Source: Cytobacillus oceanisediminis (lineage in GTDB: Bacteria > Bacillota > Bacilli > Bacillales > Cytobacillaceae). Taken from it: DNA of 64,000 bases. Position 1 is the first letter of the stretch. Every line of letters begins with the position of its first letter. Below are positions 1 through 8,869 of the stretch, piece by piece. A program made the translations under genes and the position numbers. Where the stretch lies: contig NZ_SOEE01000006.1 in assembly GCF_004366035.1 (NCBI RefSeq), forward strand, positions 124,001-188,000, in the 5' to 3' direction. The notes under the pieces are model-generated. The model saw only the letters and a list, made by a program, of their open reading frames with translations. It was not told the DNA's origin and ran no database searches.

Positions 1-1377
1 ATGGGATCAGAAAAGCGCATTCTGCTTGAAAAAGCAGACCTGGTTTCTTATTCATACGATGGCTCGTTTGGAGCCTATAATCCCGAGATCATCCTGCAGC
101 CAGTTTCAACTGAGGAAGTGGCAGGCATTGTAAAGCTAGCCAATGACATGAAAATTCCAGTCTATCCAAGAGGCAGGGGAACGAGTCTGAGCGGAGGCCC
201 GCTCCCTGTCCACGGCGGGATGGTCCTTGATTTTTCCAGGTGGACCCAGAAGCTGATCATCGACCCGGAAGATACCGTTGCGATTGTATCTCCAGGTGTC
301 ATTACAGCTGATATTGACCGTGAAGCACAGCGGCATGGGCTGTTGTATCCGCCAGACCCAAGCAGTTCCCATGTTTCCACAATTGGAGGGAACCTCGCTG
401 AAAATGCCGGCGGCCCGCGCGGCTTAAAGTACGGGGTAACAAAAGATTATGTGCTGGGTCTGGAGATCGTCACGCCAGAAGGGGACATCATCCGGACAGG
501 CGGACGGACGGTCAAAAACGTCACAGGCTATGACCTGACGAAGCTGATTGTTGGCTCGGAGGGGACGCTGGGCATCATCACAGAGGCCACCCTTCAGCTG
601 ATTCCAAGACCTCAGGCCACCCAGACGATGATGGTCATATTTGATGACATTATTGATGCCGGAAAAGCAATATCGGCTGTGCTCACATCAGGTATCCTGC
701 CTTCGAAAATGGAAATCATGGACCAGGCTTCAATCCAGGCGGTGGAAGAATTTCAGCCGATAGGACTCCCGATAGATGTAGATGCCATTATCCTGATTGA
801 GCTTGATGGCCATCCAATCGCCATCAGGGATGAAAGCGAGCAGGTGAAGCAGGTGTGCCTGGAAGTTGGAGCAAGGGAAGCTATCATTGCAAGGGATGAG
901 GAATCTGCCGAGAACCTATGGAAAGCGAGAAAACTCGTTTCGCCGGCCATCGTCAGAAAAAAGCCAACGAAAATTTCCGAGGATGCCACAATTCCAAGAA
1001 GCAAGATTCCTGAAATGTTCAGAAGGCTTCAGGAAATCAAAGCAAAATATGAAATTGACTTAGTCGTATTCGGTCATGCGGGTGATGGAAATCTGCATCC
1101 GAATATCATTACCGATAAGCAGGATAAAGAAGAGATGAAACGTGTGGAAAAAGCCGTAGAGGAGATTTTTACAGCAGCGATTGAATTGGGAGGAACTCTA
1201 TCAGGCGAGCATGGAATCGGGACCATGAAGGCGCCGTTTATGGAGATGGAGCTTGGGGAAGCGGGACTGGAAATGATGATACGAATGAAAAAAGCGTGGG
1301 ATCCGAACAACATAATGAATCCGGGCAAGATTTTTCCCGAGACAAAAGGGCAGAGGCTGGTGTTAGTCCATGACTAG
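1..1377 (+). CDS. glcD: Glycolate/2-hydroxyacid oxidase FAD subunit GlcD, probably 5'-truncated by the window edge
   Basis: FAD-linked oxidase of the GlcD/D-lactate dehydrogenase family that oxidises a 2-hydroxyacid (glycolate or D-lactate) and passes electrons to an iron-sulfur partner. The N-terminal half is a PCMH-type FAD-binding domain (roughly residues 25-205, with PRGRGTSLSGG near 56 and GGNLAENAGGPRG near 129). The C-terminal half is the substrate-cap domain with GHAGDGNLHPN near 358 and GTLSGEHGIG near 399. The visible frame starts with ATG at base 1 and is 458 residues, slightly shorter than the usual ~470. No ribosome binding site can be seen, so the true start may lie upstream. 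It overlaps glcF by 8 bp, so the two are translationally coupled. Family assignment is firm; the exact substrate is inference. Confidence 0.9.
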   Translation: MGSEKRILLEKADLVSYSYDGSFGAYNPEIILQPVSTEEVAGIVKLANDMKIPVYPRGRGTSLSGGPLPVHGGMVLDFSRWTQKLIIDPEDTVAIVSPGVITADIDREAQRHGLLYPPDPSSSHVSTIGGNLAENAGGPRGLKYGVTKDYVLGLEIVTPEGDIIRTGGRTVKNVTGYDLTKLIVGSEGTLGIITEATLQLIPRPQATQTMMVIFDDIIDAGKAISAVLTSGILPSKMEIMDQASIQAVEEFQPIGLPIDVDAIILIELDGHPIAIRDESEQVKQVCLEVGAREAIIARDEESAENLWKARKLVSPAIVRKKPTKISEDATIPRSKIPEMFRRLQEIKAKYEIDLVVFGHAGDGNLHPNIITDKQDKEEMKRVEKAVEEIFTAAIELGGTLSGEHGIGTMKAPFMEMELGEAGLEMMIRMKKAWDPNNIMNPGKIFPETKGQRLVLVHD

Positions 1378-2635
1378 CCAGCTCGCCTATAAAGAAACGT
1401 TTGACTGTGTCCAATGCGGCTATTGTCTTCCTGCCTGCCCCACATATGCCAGCATGGGGAAAGAAAGACATTCTCCACGGGGCCGGATCAATCTTGTGCA
1501 AATGGCGGCTGAAGGGAAAATAACCATCGAAGAAATTACAGAATCAATGGAGCTCTGCCTCGGCTGCCGCGCCTGTGAGACGGCGTGCCCAACGAATGTA
1601 CAATATGGAAAAATTCTCGAATCATTTAAGGGAGTAAAGGCTGCCGAAGCACCAGCTCCATTCATGGAGAACATGGCTCTGCAGAAGGTCTTGCCGAATA
1701 AGAAACTGCTGGCAGCCATGAGAGCTTCACTTCGGGCCTATCAAAAAACGGGTATGGACTCGCTTGCCCGCAAAAGCAAGGCGCTAAGCATTTTTCCCGA
1801 ACAGCTTCGGGCATTTGAAGAGATAGCACCTTATATTGAGATGCCAAATAAACAGCTAAGAACAGGCATCCTTCTGCCAGAGCGCGAGCCGAAAGCACGC
1901 GTCGCTTTTTTTACAGGGTGCATTATGGATGTGTTTTTTGCCAAGATCAATGACCTCAGCATCAAGCTGCTTCAGCATGCTGGCTGCGAAGTCACCGTAA
2001 TCAAGGAACAGACCTGCTGCGGCGCGCTGCAGAACCATAGCGGGGATACGGGAACATCCAGGAAACTGGCGAAGGAAAATATTGCGGCTTTTGAAAAAGG
2101 GAACTTTGATTTTGTGGTAAATGCGATTGGCGGCTGCGGTGCGATGCTCGTTGAATATGATCACCTTCTCGCAAATGACCCGGAATGGGCAGAGCGTGCC
2201 AGGGTGTTCGCACAAAAGAATAAGGATGTAAGTGTAATACTGAACAAACTCGGAATCAGTTTCAGCCGGGAACTCTCAGGTGCTGTGACCTATCAGCCAT
2301 CCTGCCATTTGTTAAATGTGCAGAAGGTGGCGGATGATCCCGTTCAGCTCCTTGAAAGCATACCAGGCATTACATATGTTCCGCTTCCGAAAGGGGATAT
2401 GTGCTGTGGATCGGCGGGTATTTATAATATTGTCCACTACGAAGAATCCATGGAAATTCTTGATGCAAAAATGGAACATGTCCAAAGTATCTCGCCGGAT
2501 ACCATTGTCACGTCCAACCCAGGCTGCCATCTGCAGATGTGCCTCGGGGTCAAACGCGAGGGGCTTGAAGACAAGGTGCGTGTTGTCCATATTATTGAAA
2601 TATTGGCAGAAGCCTGCGGGATTGATCATAAATAA
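1370..2635 (+). CDS. glcF: Glycolate oxidase iron-sulfur subunit GlcF
   Basis: Iron-sulfur partner of GlcD that carries electrons from the flavin towards the membrane quinone pool. Two 4Fe-4S ferredoxin motifs are near the N-terminus (CVQCGYCLPACP around residue 14 and CLGCRACETACP around 64). Two cysteine-rich CCG domains follow (QTCCGALQNHSGD and DMCCGSAGIYN), as in GlcF, LldE and heterodisulfide reductase subunit B. The length, 421 aa, is normal for the family. The ATG lies inside the 3' end of glcD. lhgO follows after 18 bp, so all three genes probably form one operon for 2-hydroxyacid oxidation. Confidence 0.93.
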   Translation: MTSQLAYKETFDCVQCGYCLPACPTYASMGKERHSPRGRINLVQMAAEGKITIEEITESMELCLGCRACETACPTNVQYGKILESFKGVKAAEAPAPFMENMALQKVLPNKKLLAAMRASLRAYQKTGMDSLARKSKALSIFPEQLRAFEEIAPYIEMPNKQLRTGILLPEREPKARVAFFTGCIMDVFFAKINDLSIKLLQHAGCEVTVIKEQTCCGALQNHSGDTGTSRKLAKENIAAFEKGNFDFVVNAIGGCGAMLVEYDHLLANDPEWAERARVFAQKNKDVSVILNKLGISFSRELSGAVTYQPSCHLLNVQKVADDPVQLLESIPGITYVPLPKGDMCCGSAGIYNIVHYEESMEILDAKMEHVQSISPDTIVTSNPGCHLQMCLGVKREGLEDKVRVVHIIEILAEACGIDHK

Positions 2636-2653
2636 GAGAAAGGGTGGAGGATC

Positions 2654-3862
2654 ATGTATGATTACATCATTATTGGCGGGGGCATTGTCGGCCTGTCAAC
2701 AGGAATGGAGCTGCTGAACCGGTTTCCATCTGCAAAAGTGGCCATCCTGGAAAAAGAAAGCCATGTGGCGGCCCACCAGACAGGCCATAACAGCGGAGTC
2801 ATCCATTCCGGAATCTATTATAAGCCTGGAAGCTATAAAGCCAGGCTTGCCAAAAAAGGCAGCGAATCCATGACGGAATTTTGCCGGAAGCATGGGCTTG
2901 AAGTGGATATCTGCGGAAAAGTCATTGTCGCGAGCGAAGATTTCGAGCTGCCGCTCATAGACAATTTATATCAGCGCGGGTTGGACAACGGCCTTGGCAT
3001 CCGCATGATTGACCATGGCGAGCTCCATGAAATCGAGCCGCATGTGAATGGAAAAAAGGCCATTCACGTGCCAATGGCTGGCATTGTCAACTATAAGCAG
3101 GTTTCGGAAAAGATGGCTGAGATCATTACAGCAAAAGGCGGGGACATCCTGCTGAATCATAAAGTATTAGCCATTGACGAAACAGCCCATGAAGTAATCG
3201 TCCAGACCAGCAGGGGAGAGGTAAGGGGAGCTTACTATGTTAACTGCGGCGGCCTGCAGTCAGACCGGATCGCCAAGCTTGCCGGATTGAAAACGGATGT
3301 TAAAATAGTGCCATTCAGGGGAGAGTATTTCATGCTCAAACCGGAGAAAAGCAGCCTCGTCAAAAATCTGATCTACCCTGTGCCAAATCCTAACTTCCCG
3401 TTCCTTGGGGTCCATTTTACCCGCATGATTAGTGGAGCCATTGATGTGGGTCCAAATGCCGTTCTAAGCTTTAAGCGGGAAGGCTATAAAAAGACGGATC
3501 TCAATGTGGCAGACCTTATGGAGGTTGTGGCTTATAGAGGCTTCTGGAAGCTCGCAAGGAAATATATGAAAGAGGGCGTGGAAGAAATGATCCGCTCAGC
3601 ATCCAAGGAGCTCTTCATGAAAAATGTCCAGAAGCTCATGCCGGACATCCAGAAGGATGATATTGTTCCCGGTCCGGCTGGTGTCAGAGCGCAAGCCTTG
3701 AAGGACGATGGCTCATTAGTCGATGACTTTTTCATTGTGCCGAGCAAACGCTCCATTCATGTTTTAAACGCACCATCTCCGGCCGCGACGGCGTCCATTG
3801 AAATTGGAAAAGAAATCGTCAGGAAGATGGACGGGATGTTTAAGATGGAATCAGCTGTTTAA
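2654..3862 (+). CDS. lhgO: L-2-hydroxyglutarate oxidase LhgO
   Basis: FAD-dependent oxidoreductase of the DAO family that oxidises L-2-hydroxyglutarate to 2-oxoglutarate. The N-terminus has the Rossmann FAD motif (IIIGGGIVGLSTGMEL, residues 6-21), followed by the LhgO-typical QTGHNSGVIHSG stretch. The PGPAGVRAQA segment near the C-terminus is also characteristic. At 402 aa it matches the family. The ribosome binding site GGTGGAGG lies just upstream of the ATG. It is the third gene of the glcD-glcF-lhgO cluster, so the operon appears to handle both D- and L-type 2-hydroxyacids (inference). Confidence 0.92.
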   Translation: MYDYIIIGGGIVGLSTGMELLNRFPSAKVAILEKESHVAAHQTGHNSGVIHSGIYYKPGSYKARLAKKGSESMTEFCRKHGLEVDICGKVIVASEDFELPLIDNLYQRGLDNGLGIRMIDHGELHEIEPHVNGKKAIHVPMAGIVNYKQVSEKMAEIITAKGGDILLNHKVLAIDETAHEVIVQTSRGEVRGAYYVNCGGLQSDRIAKLAGLKTDVKIVPFRGEYFMLKPEKSSLVKNLIYPVPNPNFPFLGVHFTRMISGAIDVGPNAVLSFKREGYKKTDLNVADLMEVVAYRGFWKLARKYMKEGVEEMIRSASKELFMKNVQKLMPDIQKDDIVPGPAGVRAQALKDDGSLVDDFFIVPSKRSIHVLNAPSPAATASIEIGKEIVRKMDGMFKMESAV

Positions 3863-3880
3863 GTAATTGGAGAATAATTC

Positions 3881-3920
3881 AAAATCCCCTGAACCATAAT
3901 ATGGAAGAAAGGGGATTTTT
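3881..3920 (+). terminator. Hairpin after lhgO whose 3' arm contains the next gene's ribosome binding site
   Basis: AAAATCCCCT (3881-3890) pairs with AGGGGATTTT (3910-3919) across a ~19-nt loop. It follows the lhgO stop and ends in a short T-run, as a terminator would. The 3' arm also contains AAGGGG, correctly spaced from the ATG at 3923. Confidence 0.5.
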
Positions 3921-3922
3921 AT

Positions 3923-4378
3923 ATGAAAGCAACTACAGCAATCAGGCTGCTTCACTTGGTCATTCCTTGGCTGACCATATTTTTTCTGCCGAAAAAGTCA
4001 TTTAATAAATTTTCCACCGTCTCGGTTTTTGCGGGAATTTTAGTGTTCATTATGAGCATCCTGGCCATTCCTTTTAAATGGTGGACAGTAGAGGGCGGTC
4101 ACTTCAAGAAATTGCTCAATGATTTAACCTTCATATTGGGTCCGTTTTTTATCGGGACCTTATGGATTTTTCATTTTACCTTCGGAAACTTTAAGCGTTA
4201 CCTGGCTGTCAACGCTATCATGGACTTTCTATTCGCTTATCCGCTTAATTATTTGTATGAAAAATTTAACTTATATAAGCTAGTCAAATTTAAGCCCATC
4301 TATATTTTCCTGTTCTTCACCACGTACGCATGGATTATTTATGGATACCAGGAATTCTTTCATCGGAACCAAAGATAA
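3923..4378 (+). CDS. Small multi-pass membrane protein of unknown function
   Basis: A 151-residue, strongly hydrophobic protein with about four membrane-spanning stretches (around residues 10-22, 33-48, 68-88 and 125-142) and a basic C-terminus. The ATG is 8 nt after AAGGGG, which lies in the 3' arm of the preceding hairpin. The general look (aromatic-rich helices, KWW motif near residue 51) resembles Bacillaceae CBO0543-type membrane proteins, but that match is from memory and uncertain. It lies between the lhgO operon and a convergent CBS-domain gene, which gives no functional clue. Confidence 0.75.
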   Translation: MKATTAIRLLHLVIPWLTIFFLPKKSFNKFSTVSVFAGILVFIMSILAIPFKWWTVEGGHFKKLLNDLTFILGPFFIGTLWIFHFTFGNFKRYLAVNAIMDFLFAYPLNYLYEKFNLYKLVKFKPIYIFLFFTTYAWIIYGYQEFFHRNQR

Positions 4379-4406
4379 GAAAAAGCCGCTCCTTCACGGA
4401 ACGGCT
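4376..4406 (-). terminator. Intrinsic terminator of the CBS-domain gene
   Basis: On the minus strand AGCCGTTCC and GGAGCGGCT form a 9-bp stem with a GTGAA loop (one G-U pair), followed by a T-rich tail. It lies between convergent genes and could also slow transcription from the plus side. Confidence 0.75.
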
Positions 4407-4413
4407 ATTCTCG

Positions 4414-5058
4414 TTAGCATTCTCCATTATGACACTCGACCCCGATTACACGGAAGCCATTTGCGTCCAGTTCATTCTTGATTTTATCCAAGGTTTCTTC
4501 TGTCGTATCCTTCGGCAATGTAAAAAGGATACGGCGGATCAGGCTGACATGAAAGTTGGATGAGTCCAGTGAGATGACTCCCTGGATATCGCTATATTTA
4601 CTGATAATACTGCTTATCTTTTTCAGTGTTCCCTGTGTGCCATAGCTTCCCACAGTCAGGGTATAGCTTCCGCGGTTCAGTCCCCACGCTTCCTCAAGCA
4701 GTTCCAGTACGGCAGCATGCGTCAGCAATCCGACAAACTGCCCATTTTCATTCTTAACCGGCAGATAAGGATATCTCTTCAGCGTGAAAAAGGCTTTCAT
4801 GAAAGAGTCATCCTCATCAATTACGGTCTGCTGGTCTTTAGCCAGAGCCGTAATGGGTTCTTCCAAAGAATGGTTCTCCTTATATTCTAAAATATCAACC
4901 TTATAGATATTGCCGACAAACTTTGTATGTGTGGCATCCAGAATAGGGACACAGCGGTAACCAGTTTCGTTTAAAAACTGCAGCGCCTGTTCCAAATTAA
5001 AGGTTTCATCACAAAACCGAACATCTTTTTTCTCCACCATCTGATGGCGAATCAGCAT
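4414..5058 (-). CDS. cbpA: CBS-pair plus ACT-like protein, resembles c-di-AMP-binding CbpA
   Basis: A 214-aa cytoplasmic protein with tandem CBS motifs (residues ~7-125, including GYRCVPILD and RYPYLPVKNENGQFVGLLT). A C-terminal ACT-like segment follows (~135-210), beginning SYTLTVGSYGTQGTLKKI and ending with a conserved cysteine. The same order (CBS-CBS-ACT) is found in CbpA-type cyclic di-AMP receptors of Listeria and Bacillaceae. Ligand binding is inferred from architecture only. It is a single gene on the minus strand, with its own terminator at 4376-4406. Confidence 0.75.
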   Translation of the reverse strand: MLIRHQMVEKKDVRFCDETFNLEQALQFLNETGYRCVPILDATHTKFVGNIYKVDILEYKENHSLEEPITALAKDQQTVIDEDDSFMKAFFTLKRYPYLPVKNENGQFVGLLTHAAVLELLEEAWGLNRGSYTLTVGSYGTQGTLKKISSIISKYSDIQGVISLDSSNFHVSLIRRILFTLPKDTTEETLDKIKNELDANGFRVIGVECHNGEC

Positions 5059-5196
5059 ACCAGCATCCTCCTTTACCCCTAACCTTCTCTATTCTATGCC
5101 GGTGCCTTTTTGGCCATGATAAGAAATTAAGTGAATCCCCCTTTGAAAACTTGTAAAATAAGAAAAAGCCATTATCAGGAAAGGTGCTGAGAGAAC

Positions 5197-5841
5197 GTGG
5201 AAAGCATTACAGTTGTGTCGCTGCTGGATGTAATTGGAGAGCTGTTTTCCGATGAGATTTCCATAGCGGTTTCCAATACAAGTGAATATATTTATTACAG
5301 GCCGAGCAAACGCATCGATTTGAAAATCAGGACGGGGGACAGGGTAAAGGAAGGAACCATCGCCTTTAAGGCTTTAGGGACACAGCAAAGGGTGTCGGAG
5401 TTTATTGATCGCGATGTATTTGGTGTTCCGTATCACGGCATGGCCGTGCCATTTTTGCATGAAGGAAAACTTGAAGGCTGCGTAACCGCCATTTTTCCGG
5501 CTTTGACGGACGGCAAATCGGTTGTGACAATGAAAACGAATGATGGCTGGATTCCGATTCCTTTTTCCGAGGTTGTCTGCCTTGAGGCAAAGGATAAGAA
5601 GACCTATGTACATACTGGCGGCCATTCAGGCACCCATAAATACTCGCTTCAGGATTTTGAGTATTCGCTGCCGAAGGACAGTTTTATCCGCTGCCACCGC
5701 TCATTCATTGTAAATGTTAATCATATAAAGGAAATCTTTCCTGACACGCATTCCACCTTTCTCCTCGTCATGAAAAATGGGGACCGGGTGCCTGTCAGCC
5801 AGTCTTACTCCAGCTATTTCCGTAAATTGCTCGGTTTTTAG
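5197..5841 (+). CDS. LytTR-type DNA-binding regulator with an N-terminal sensory domain
   Basis: A 214-residue regulator. Residues ~1-105 form a PAS-like sensory region with no response-regulator receiver. Residues ~112-214 form a LytTR DNA-binding domain (FSEVVCLEAKDKKTYVHT, then SFIRCHRSFIVNVNHIKEI). The start is GTG at 5197, 10 nt after AAGGTG. It sits directly upstream of the acetyl-CoA hydrolase/CoA-transferase gene in the same direction, with a 7-bp-arm inverted repeat (5887-5909) between them. It is therefore a plausible one-component regulator of that gene, responding to a small ligand; this is inference from position. Confidence 0.85.
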   Translation: MESITVVSLLDVIGELFSDEISIAVSNTSEYIYYRPSKRIDLKIRTGDRVKEGTIAFKALGTQQRVSEFIDRDVFGVPYHGMAVPFLHEGKLEGCVTAIFPALTDGKSVVTMKTNDGWIPIPFSEVVCLEAKDKKTYVHTGGHSGTHKYSLQDFEYSLPKDSFIRCHRSFIVNVNHIKEIFPDTHSTFLLVMKNGDRVPVSQSYSSYFRKLLGF

Positions 5842-5886
5842 AAAATTCTTTCTGTTTCAGCTTTCTAATCTGCTGTTTTATCCGAA

Positions 5887-5909
5887 TTTTCCGTAAGTTA
5901 ATCGGAAAA
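5887..5909. promoter_or_regulatory. Candidate operator upstream of the CoA-transferase gene
   Basis: TTTTCCG (5887-5893) and CGGAAAA (5903-5909) are perfect 7-bp inverted arms around a 9-nt centre, 66 bp before the CoA-transferase start. There is no run of T after it, so a binding site is at least as likely as a terminator. Confidence 0.35.
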
Positions 5910-5974
5910 GTCCTGACTCCCCCCTTTATCCGGGTAAAATGATTATATATATCATGGCAAAGGGGATGAGCAAC

Positions 5975-7510
5975 ATGGAGAAAATTTTAGATCGAATTCG
6001 CGACAGCCGCCTGCATGACCGGGTAGTTACACCTGAAGAAGCAGCATCCTGGATTCAGGATGGCATGACTCTGGGGCTAAGCGGCTTTACACGTGCAGGC
6101 GATGTGAAAGCGGTGCCATTCGCGCTGGCTGACCGTGCCAGGCATGAGAGTTTTAAAGTGAATGTGTATACGGGGGCTTCTTTGGGATCTGATGTGGATA
6201 AGCTTTTTGCGGAAGCAGGGATTTTGGGAAAAAGGCTGCCGTTTCAGGCCGATCCGACCATGAGAAAAGGGATTAACCAGGGGGATTTCTTATTTATCGA
6301 TCAGCATTTATCCCACACGGCAGAGCTTGTTCGCGCCAATGTCATGGATCCTATTGATTTCGCCATTTTGGAAGCGGTTTCTATTACGGAGGATGGGCTG
6401 ATCATTCCGTCTACTTCAATAGGAAACTCGCTATCTTTCGCTGAAAATGCCAGACACATCATTATCGAAATCAATCTGGCACAATCCACGCAGCTGGAAG
6501 GCCTGCATGATTTATATGAACCTGGCAGGCAGGGGGAACGGAAGCCGATTCCGCTGACCAAAGCCGACGACCGTATCGGCGCTCCGGGAATTAAAGTGGA
6601 TTTGGATAGAGTGAGGGGTATCGTATTCACGAATCAGCAGGACTCTCCTTCAACGATCGTACCACCGGATGAAGAAACCGCTATCATGGCACAGCATCTG
6701 CTTCAATTTCTCCGCGGGGAGATTGAAGCAGGCAGGCTGACAAATAGTCTGGCACCGCTGCAGTCGGGTATAGGGTCCGTAGCGAATGCCGTGCTTCATG
6801 GAATGCTCGACTCAGAGTTTGAGAATCTGGAAGTCTATTCAGAAGTGCTGCAGGATGCGGTATTTGATTTGATGGATGCCGGAAAAGTGGACTTTGCTTC
6901 CTGCTGTTCCATCACACTATCAGATAAAAAAATGAAAGAGGTTTTCACGAACTTTGACCGGTACAGAGACCGTTTAATCATGCGTCCGCAGGAGATATCC
7001 AATCATCCTGAAATCATCCGCCGCCTCGGCTTGATTTCGATTAATACAGCCTTGGAGCTTGATATCTATGGAAACGTGAACTCGACCCATGTCCTTGGAA
7101 CGAAAATGATGAACGGCATCGGCGGATCCGGTGATTTTGCCAGAAATGCGCGACTGGCGATCTTCGTGACTAAATCAATTGCCAAAGACGGCAGGATTTC
7201 AAGCATCGTCCCATTCGTTTCCCATGTCGACCACACCGAGCATGATGTCGATGTCGTTGTGACAGAACAAGGCTTTGCAGACCTTCGCGGGCTGGCTCCA
7301 AGGCAGCGTGTCGAACTGATCATCGAGAATTGCGCACATCCGCTGTACCGCGAGCAGCTTCGCGAATATTACCGGGAAGCCCTCACAAGAGGTGGACAGA
7401 CTCCGCATGTACTGGAAAAAGCCCTTTCCTGGCATACAGACTTCGCCAGGAATGGAACGATGCTGAAAGAAACAGCGGCAGCTGCTCCTCCTCAGTGGAG
7501 CTTCTGCTAA
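5975..7510 (+). CDS. Acetyl-CoA hydrolase/CoA-transferase (Cat1/AarC-type)
   Basis: Class I CoA-transferase family enzyme that moves CoA between acetate and another acid such as succinate, or hydrolyses acetyl-CoA. The start is placed at ATG 5975 because AAAGGGG (5959-5965) is 9 nt upstream; in-frame ATGs at 5939, 5954 and 5966 are poorly placed. From this start the protein is 511 aa, close to the ~505 aa of the family. The catalytic glutamate is expected in YSEVLQDAVFDL (about E290). GGSGDFARNARL and VTEQGFADLRGL are typical C-terminal motifs. Substrate is not decided by sequence. The adjacent LytTR gene may regulate it. Confidence 0.88.
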   Translation: MEKILDRIRDSRLHDRVVTPEEAASWIQDGMTLGLSGFTRAGDVKAVPFALADRARHESFKVNVYTGASLGSDVDKLFAEAGILGKRLPFQADPTMRKGINQGDFLFIDQHLSHTAELVRANVMDPIDFAILEAVSITEDGLIIPSTSIGNSLSFAENARHIIIEINLAQSTQLEGLHDLYEPGRQGERKPIPLTKADDRIGAPGIKVDLDRVRGIVFTNQQDSPSTIVPPDEETAIMAQHLLQFLRGEIEAGRLTNSLAPLQSGIGSVANAVLHGMLDSEFENLEVYSEVLQDAVFDLMDAGKVDFASCCSITLSDKKMKEVFTNFDRYRDRLIMRPQEISNHPEIIRRLGLISINTALELDIYGNVNSTHVLGTKMMNGIGGSGDFARNARLAIFVTKSIAKDGRISSIVPFVSHVDHTEHDVDVVVTEQGFADLRGLAPRQRVELIIENCAHPLYREQLREYYREALTRGGQTPHVLEKALSWHTDFARNGTMLKETAAAAPPQWSFC

Positions 7511-7517
7511 AACAACT

Positions 7518-7568
7518 AGTGCCAGGCACCTATACCATCTCACCCAGCTGGTATAGGTGCCTGGCACT
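7518..7568. repeat. Dispersed palindrome, copy 1
   Basis: AGTGCCAGGCACCTATACCA (7518-7537) is the exact reverse complement of 7549-7568, giving a 20-bp perfect stem with an 11-nt loop. It begins 8 bp after the CoA-transferase stop and is followed by T residues, so it may also end transcription. Related copies are at 8817-8865 and 13925-13972. Confidence 0.9.
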
Positions 7569-7615
7569 TTTAATGTTACAATGATAGTATACTAACAAAA
7601 TGATTGGGTGGAACT

Positions 7616-8809
7616 ATGAGTAAAGCGATCAAATTAATTGCTGCTTCTAAATATAAGAATGGGTTTAAGGATGGCTATCCGCTGGTGACGGAGGAATCGG
7701 TGCAGCGGATTCCGAAGGGGATTGAAGAGGGTGCGGTCATTGAACTGACTGATGAGAGCGGGCGGTTTATCGGCAAAGGGTATTATGGAAAGCAGAATAA
7801 AGGCAGGGGCTGGATTCTCTCGCGAAACCCTCAGGAAACCTTCGACGAAGCGTTTTTTGCGAAAAAATTTAAAGAAGCTTTAAAAAGGCGAGAAGCCCTA
7901 TTTCGTGATCCCGAAACAACCGCTTTTCGGGTTTTCAATGGAGAAGGAGATGGAATCGGAGGCATCACGATTGATTATTACGATGGCTTTTACGTGATCA
8001 GCTGGTACAGTGAAGGGGTTTACACCTTCAGAGATACGGTAATTCAGGCAATGATGAACAGTGCTGATGTAAAAGGCCTGTATGAAAAGAAACGGTTTGC
8101 TGTAAAAGGCACCTATATAGAGGATGATGATTTCGCAGCAGGAGAACGGGCATCTTTTCCGCTGATGGTGAAGGAGAATGGAATCAGATTTCCCATTTAT
8201 CTGAACGATGGCGCCATGGTAGGTGTATTCCTTGATCAGAGGCATGTCCGAAAGACGATCAGGGACAAGTATGCCGAAGGGAAAACGGTACTGAACACGT
8301 TCTCTTATACGGGCGCTTTTTCAGCGGCTGCCGCATTAGGAGGAGCAGTGAAAACAACAAGTGTTGACCTTGCCAACCGCAGCAAAAGCAAAACCATCGA
8401 AATGTTCAGCGTCAACGGCATTGATTTTGAGGGACAGGATATCATTGTGGAAGATGTGTTCAACTACTTCAAATACGCCGTTCGGAAGCAGCTGAAATTT
8501 GATATGGTCATCCTTGATCCTCCAAGCTTTGCCCGTTCCAAAAAGCATACATTCAGCGCCAGAAAAGATTACCCGGAACTGCTTGCGCAGGCCATTCAGA
8601 TAACAGAAAAGAACGGAATCATTGTGGCATCATCAAACTGCAGCACATTCAACATGAAAAAATTCAAAGACTTTATCAAAAAAGCGTTCGCACAAACAGG
8701 GGACCGATACAAAATCATTGAGGAATTCACCCTTCCTGAAGACTTCCGCACCATTAAGGAATTCAAAGAAGGAGACTACCTTAAAGTAGTATTCATACAG
8801 AAACTGTAA
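7616..8809 (+). CDS. Class I SAM-dependent rRNA methyltransferase (RlmI/YwbD family)
   Basis: Methyltransferase of the family that contains E. coli RlmI (23S rRNA m5C) and B. subtilis YwbD. It has an N-terminal PUA-like RNA-binding domain (~1-80) and a Rossmann methyltransferase domain: FLDQRHVRK, then SAM-binding NTFSYTGAFSAAAALGG, and the catalytic-region motif ILDPPSFARSKKHTFSARKDY. The SSNCST stretch supplies the cysteine expected for m5C chemistry. ATG 7616 follows GGGTGG closely; a TTG at 7604 is less likely because it overlaps the binding site. It is flanked on both sides by copies of the dispersed palindrome. Confidence 0.88.
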   Translation: MSKAIKLIAASKYKNGFKDGYPLVTEESVQRIPKGIEEGAVIELTDESGRFIGKGYYGKQNKGRGWILSRNPQETFDEAFFAKKFKEALKRREALFRDPETTAFRVFNGEGDGIGGITIDYYDGFYVISWYSEGVYTFRDTVIQAMMNSADVKGLYEKKRFAVKGTYIEDDDFAAGERASFPLMVKENGIRFPIYLNDGAMVGVFLDQRHVRKTIRDKYAEGKTVLNTFSYTGAFSAAAALGGAVKTTSVDLANRSKSKTIEMFSVNGIDFEGQDIIVEDVFNYFKYAVRKQLKFDMVILDPPSFARSKKHTFSARKDYPELLAQAIQITEKNGIIVASSNCSTFNMKKFKDFIKKAFAQTGDRYKIIEEFTLPEDFRTIKEFKEGDYLKVVFIQKL

Positions 8810-8816
8810 AAAAAGA

Positions 8817-8865
8817 GTGACAGGAACCTATACCACTTTGGCCAGCTGGTATAGGTTCCTGTCAC
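8817..8865. repeat. Dispersed palindrome, copy 2 (between convergent genes)
   Basis: GTGACAGGAACCTATACCA (8817-8835) is the exact reverse complement of 8847-8865, a 19-bp perfect stem with an 11-nt loop. It fills the gap between the convergent methyltransferase and dctB genes and has A-runs before and T-runs after, so it could act as a bidirectional terminator. Changes from copy 1 are compensated in both arms. Confidence 0.9.
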
Positions 8866-8869
8866 CTTT

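Noticed and set aside
5939-5974. Upstream starts of the CoA-transferase at 5939, 5954 and 5966
   Set aside because: They precede or overlap the AAAGGGG binding site; ATG 5975 is correctly spaced and gives the usual N-terminus.
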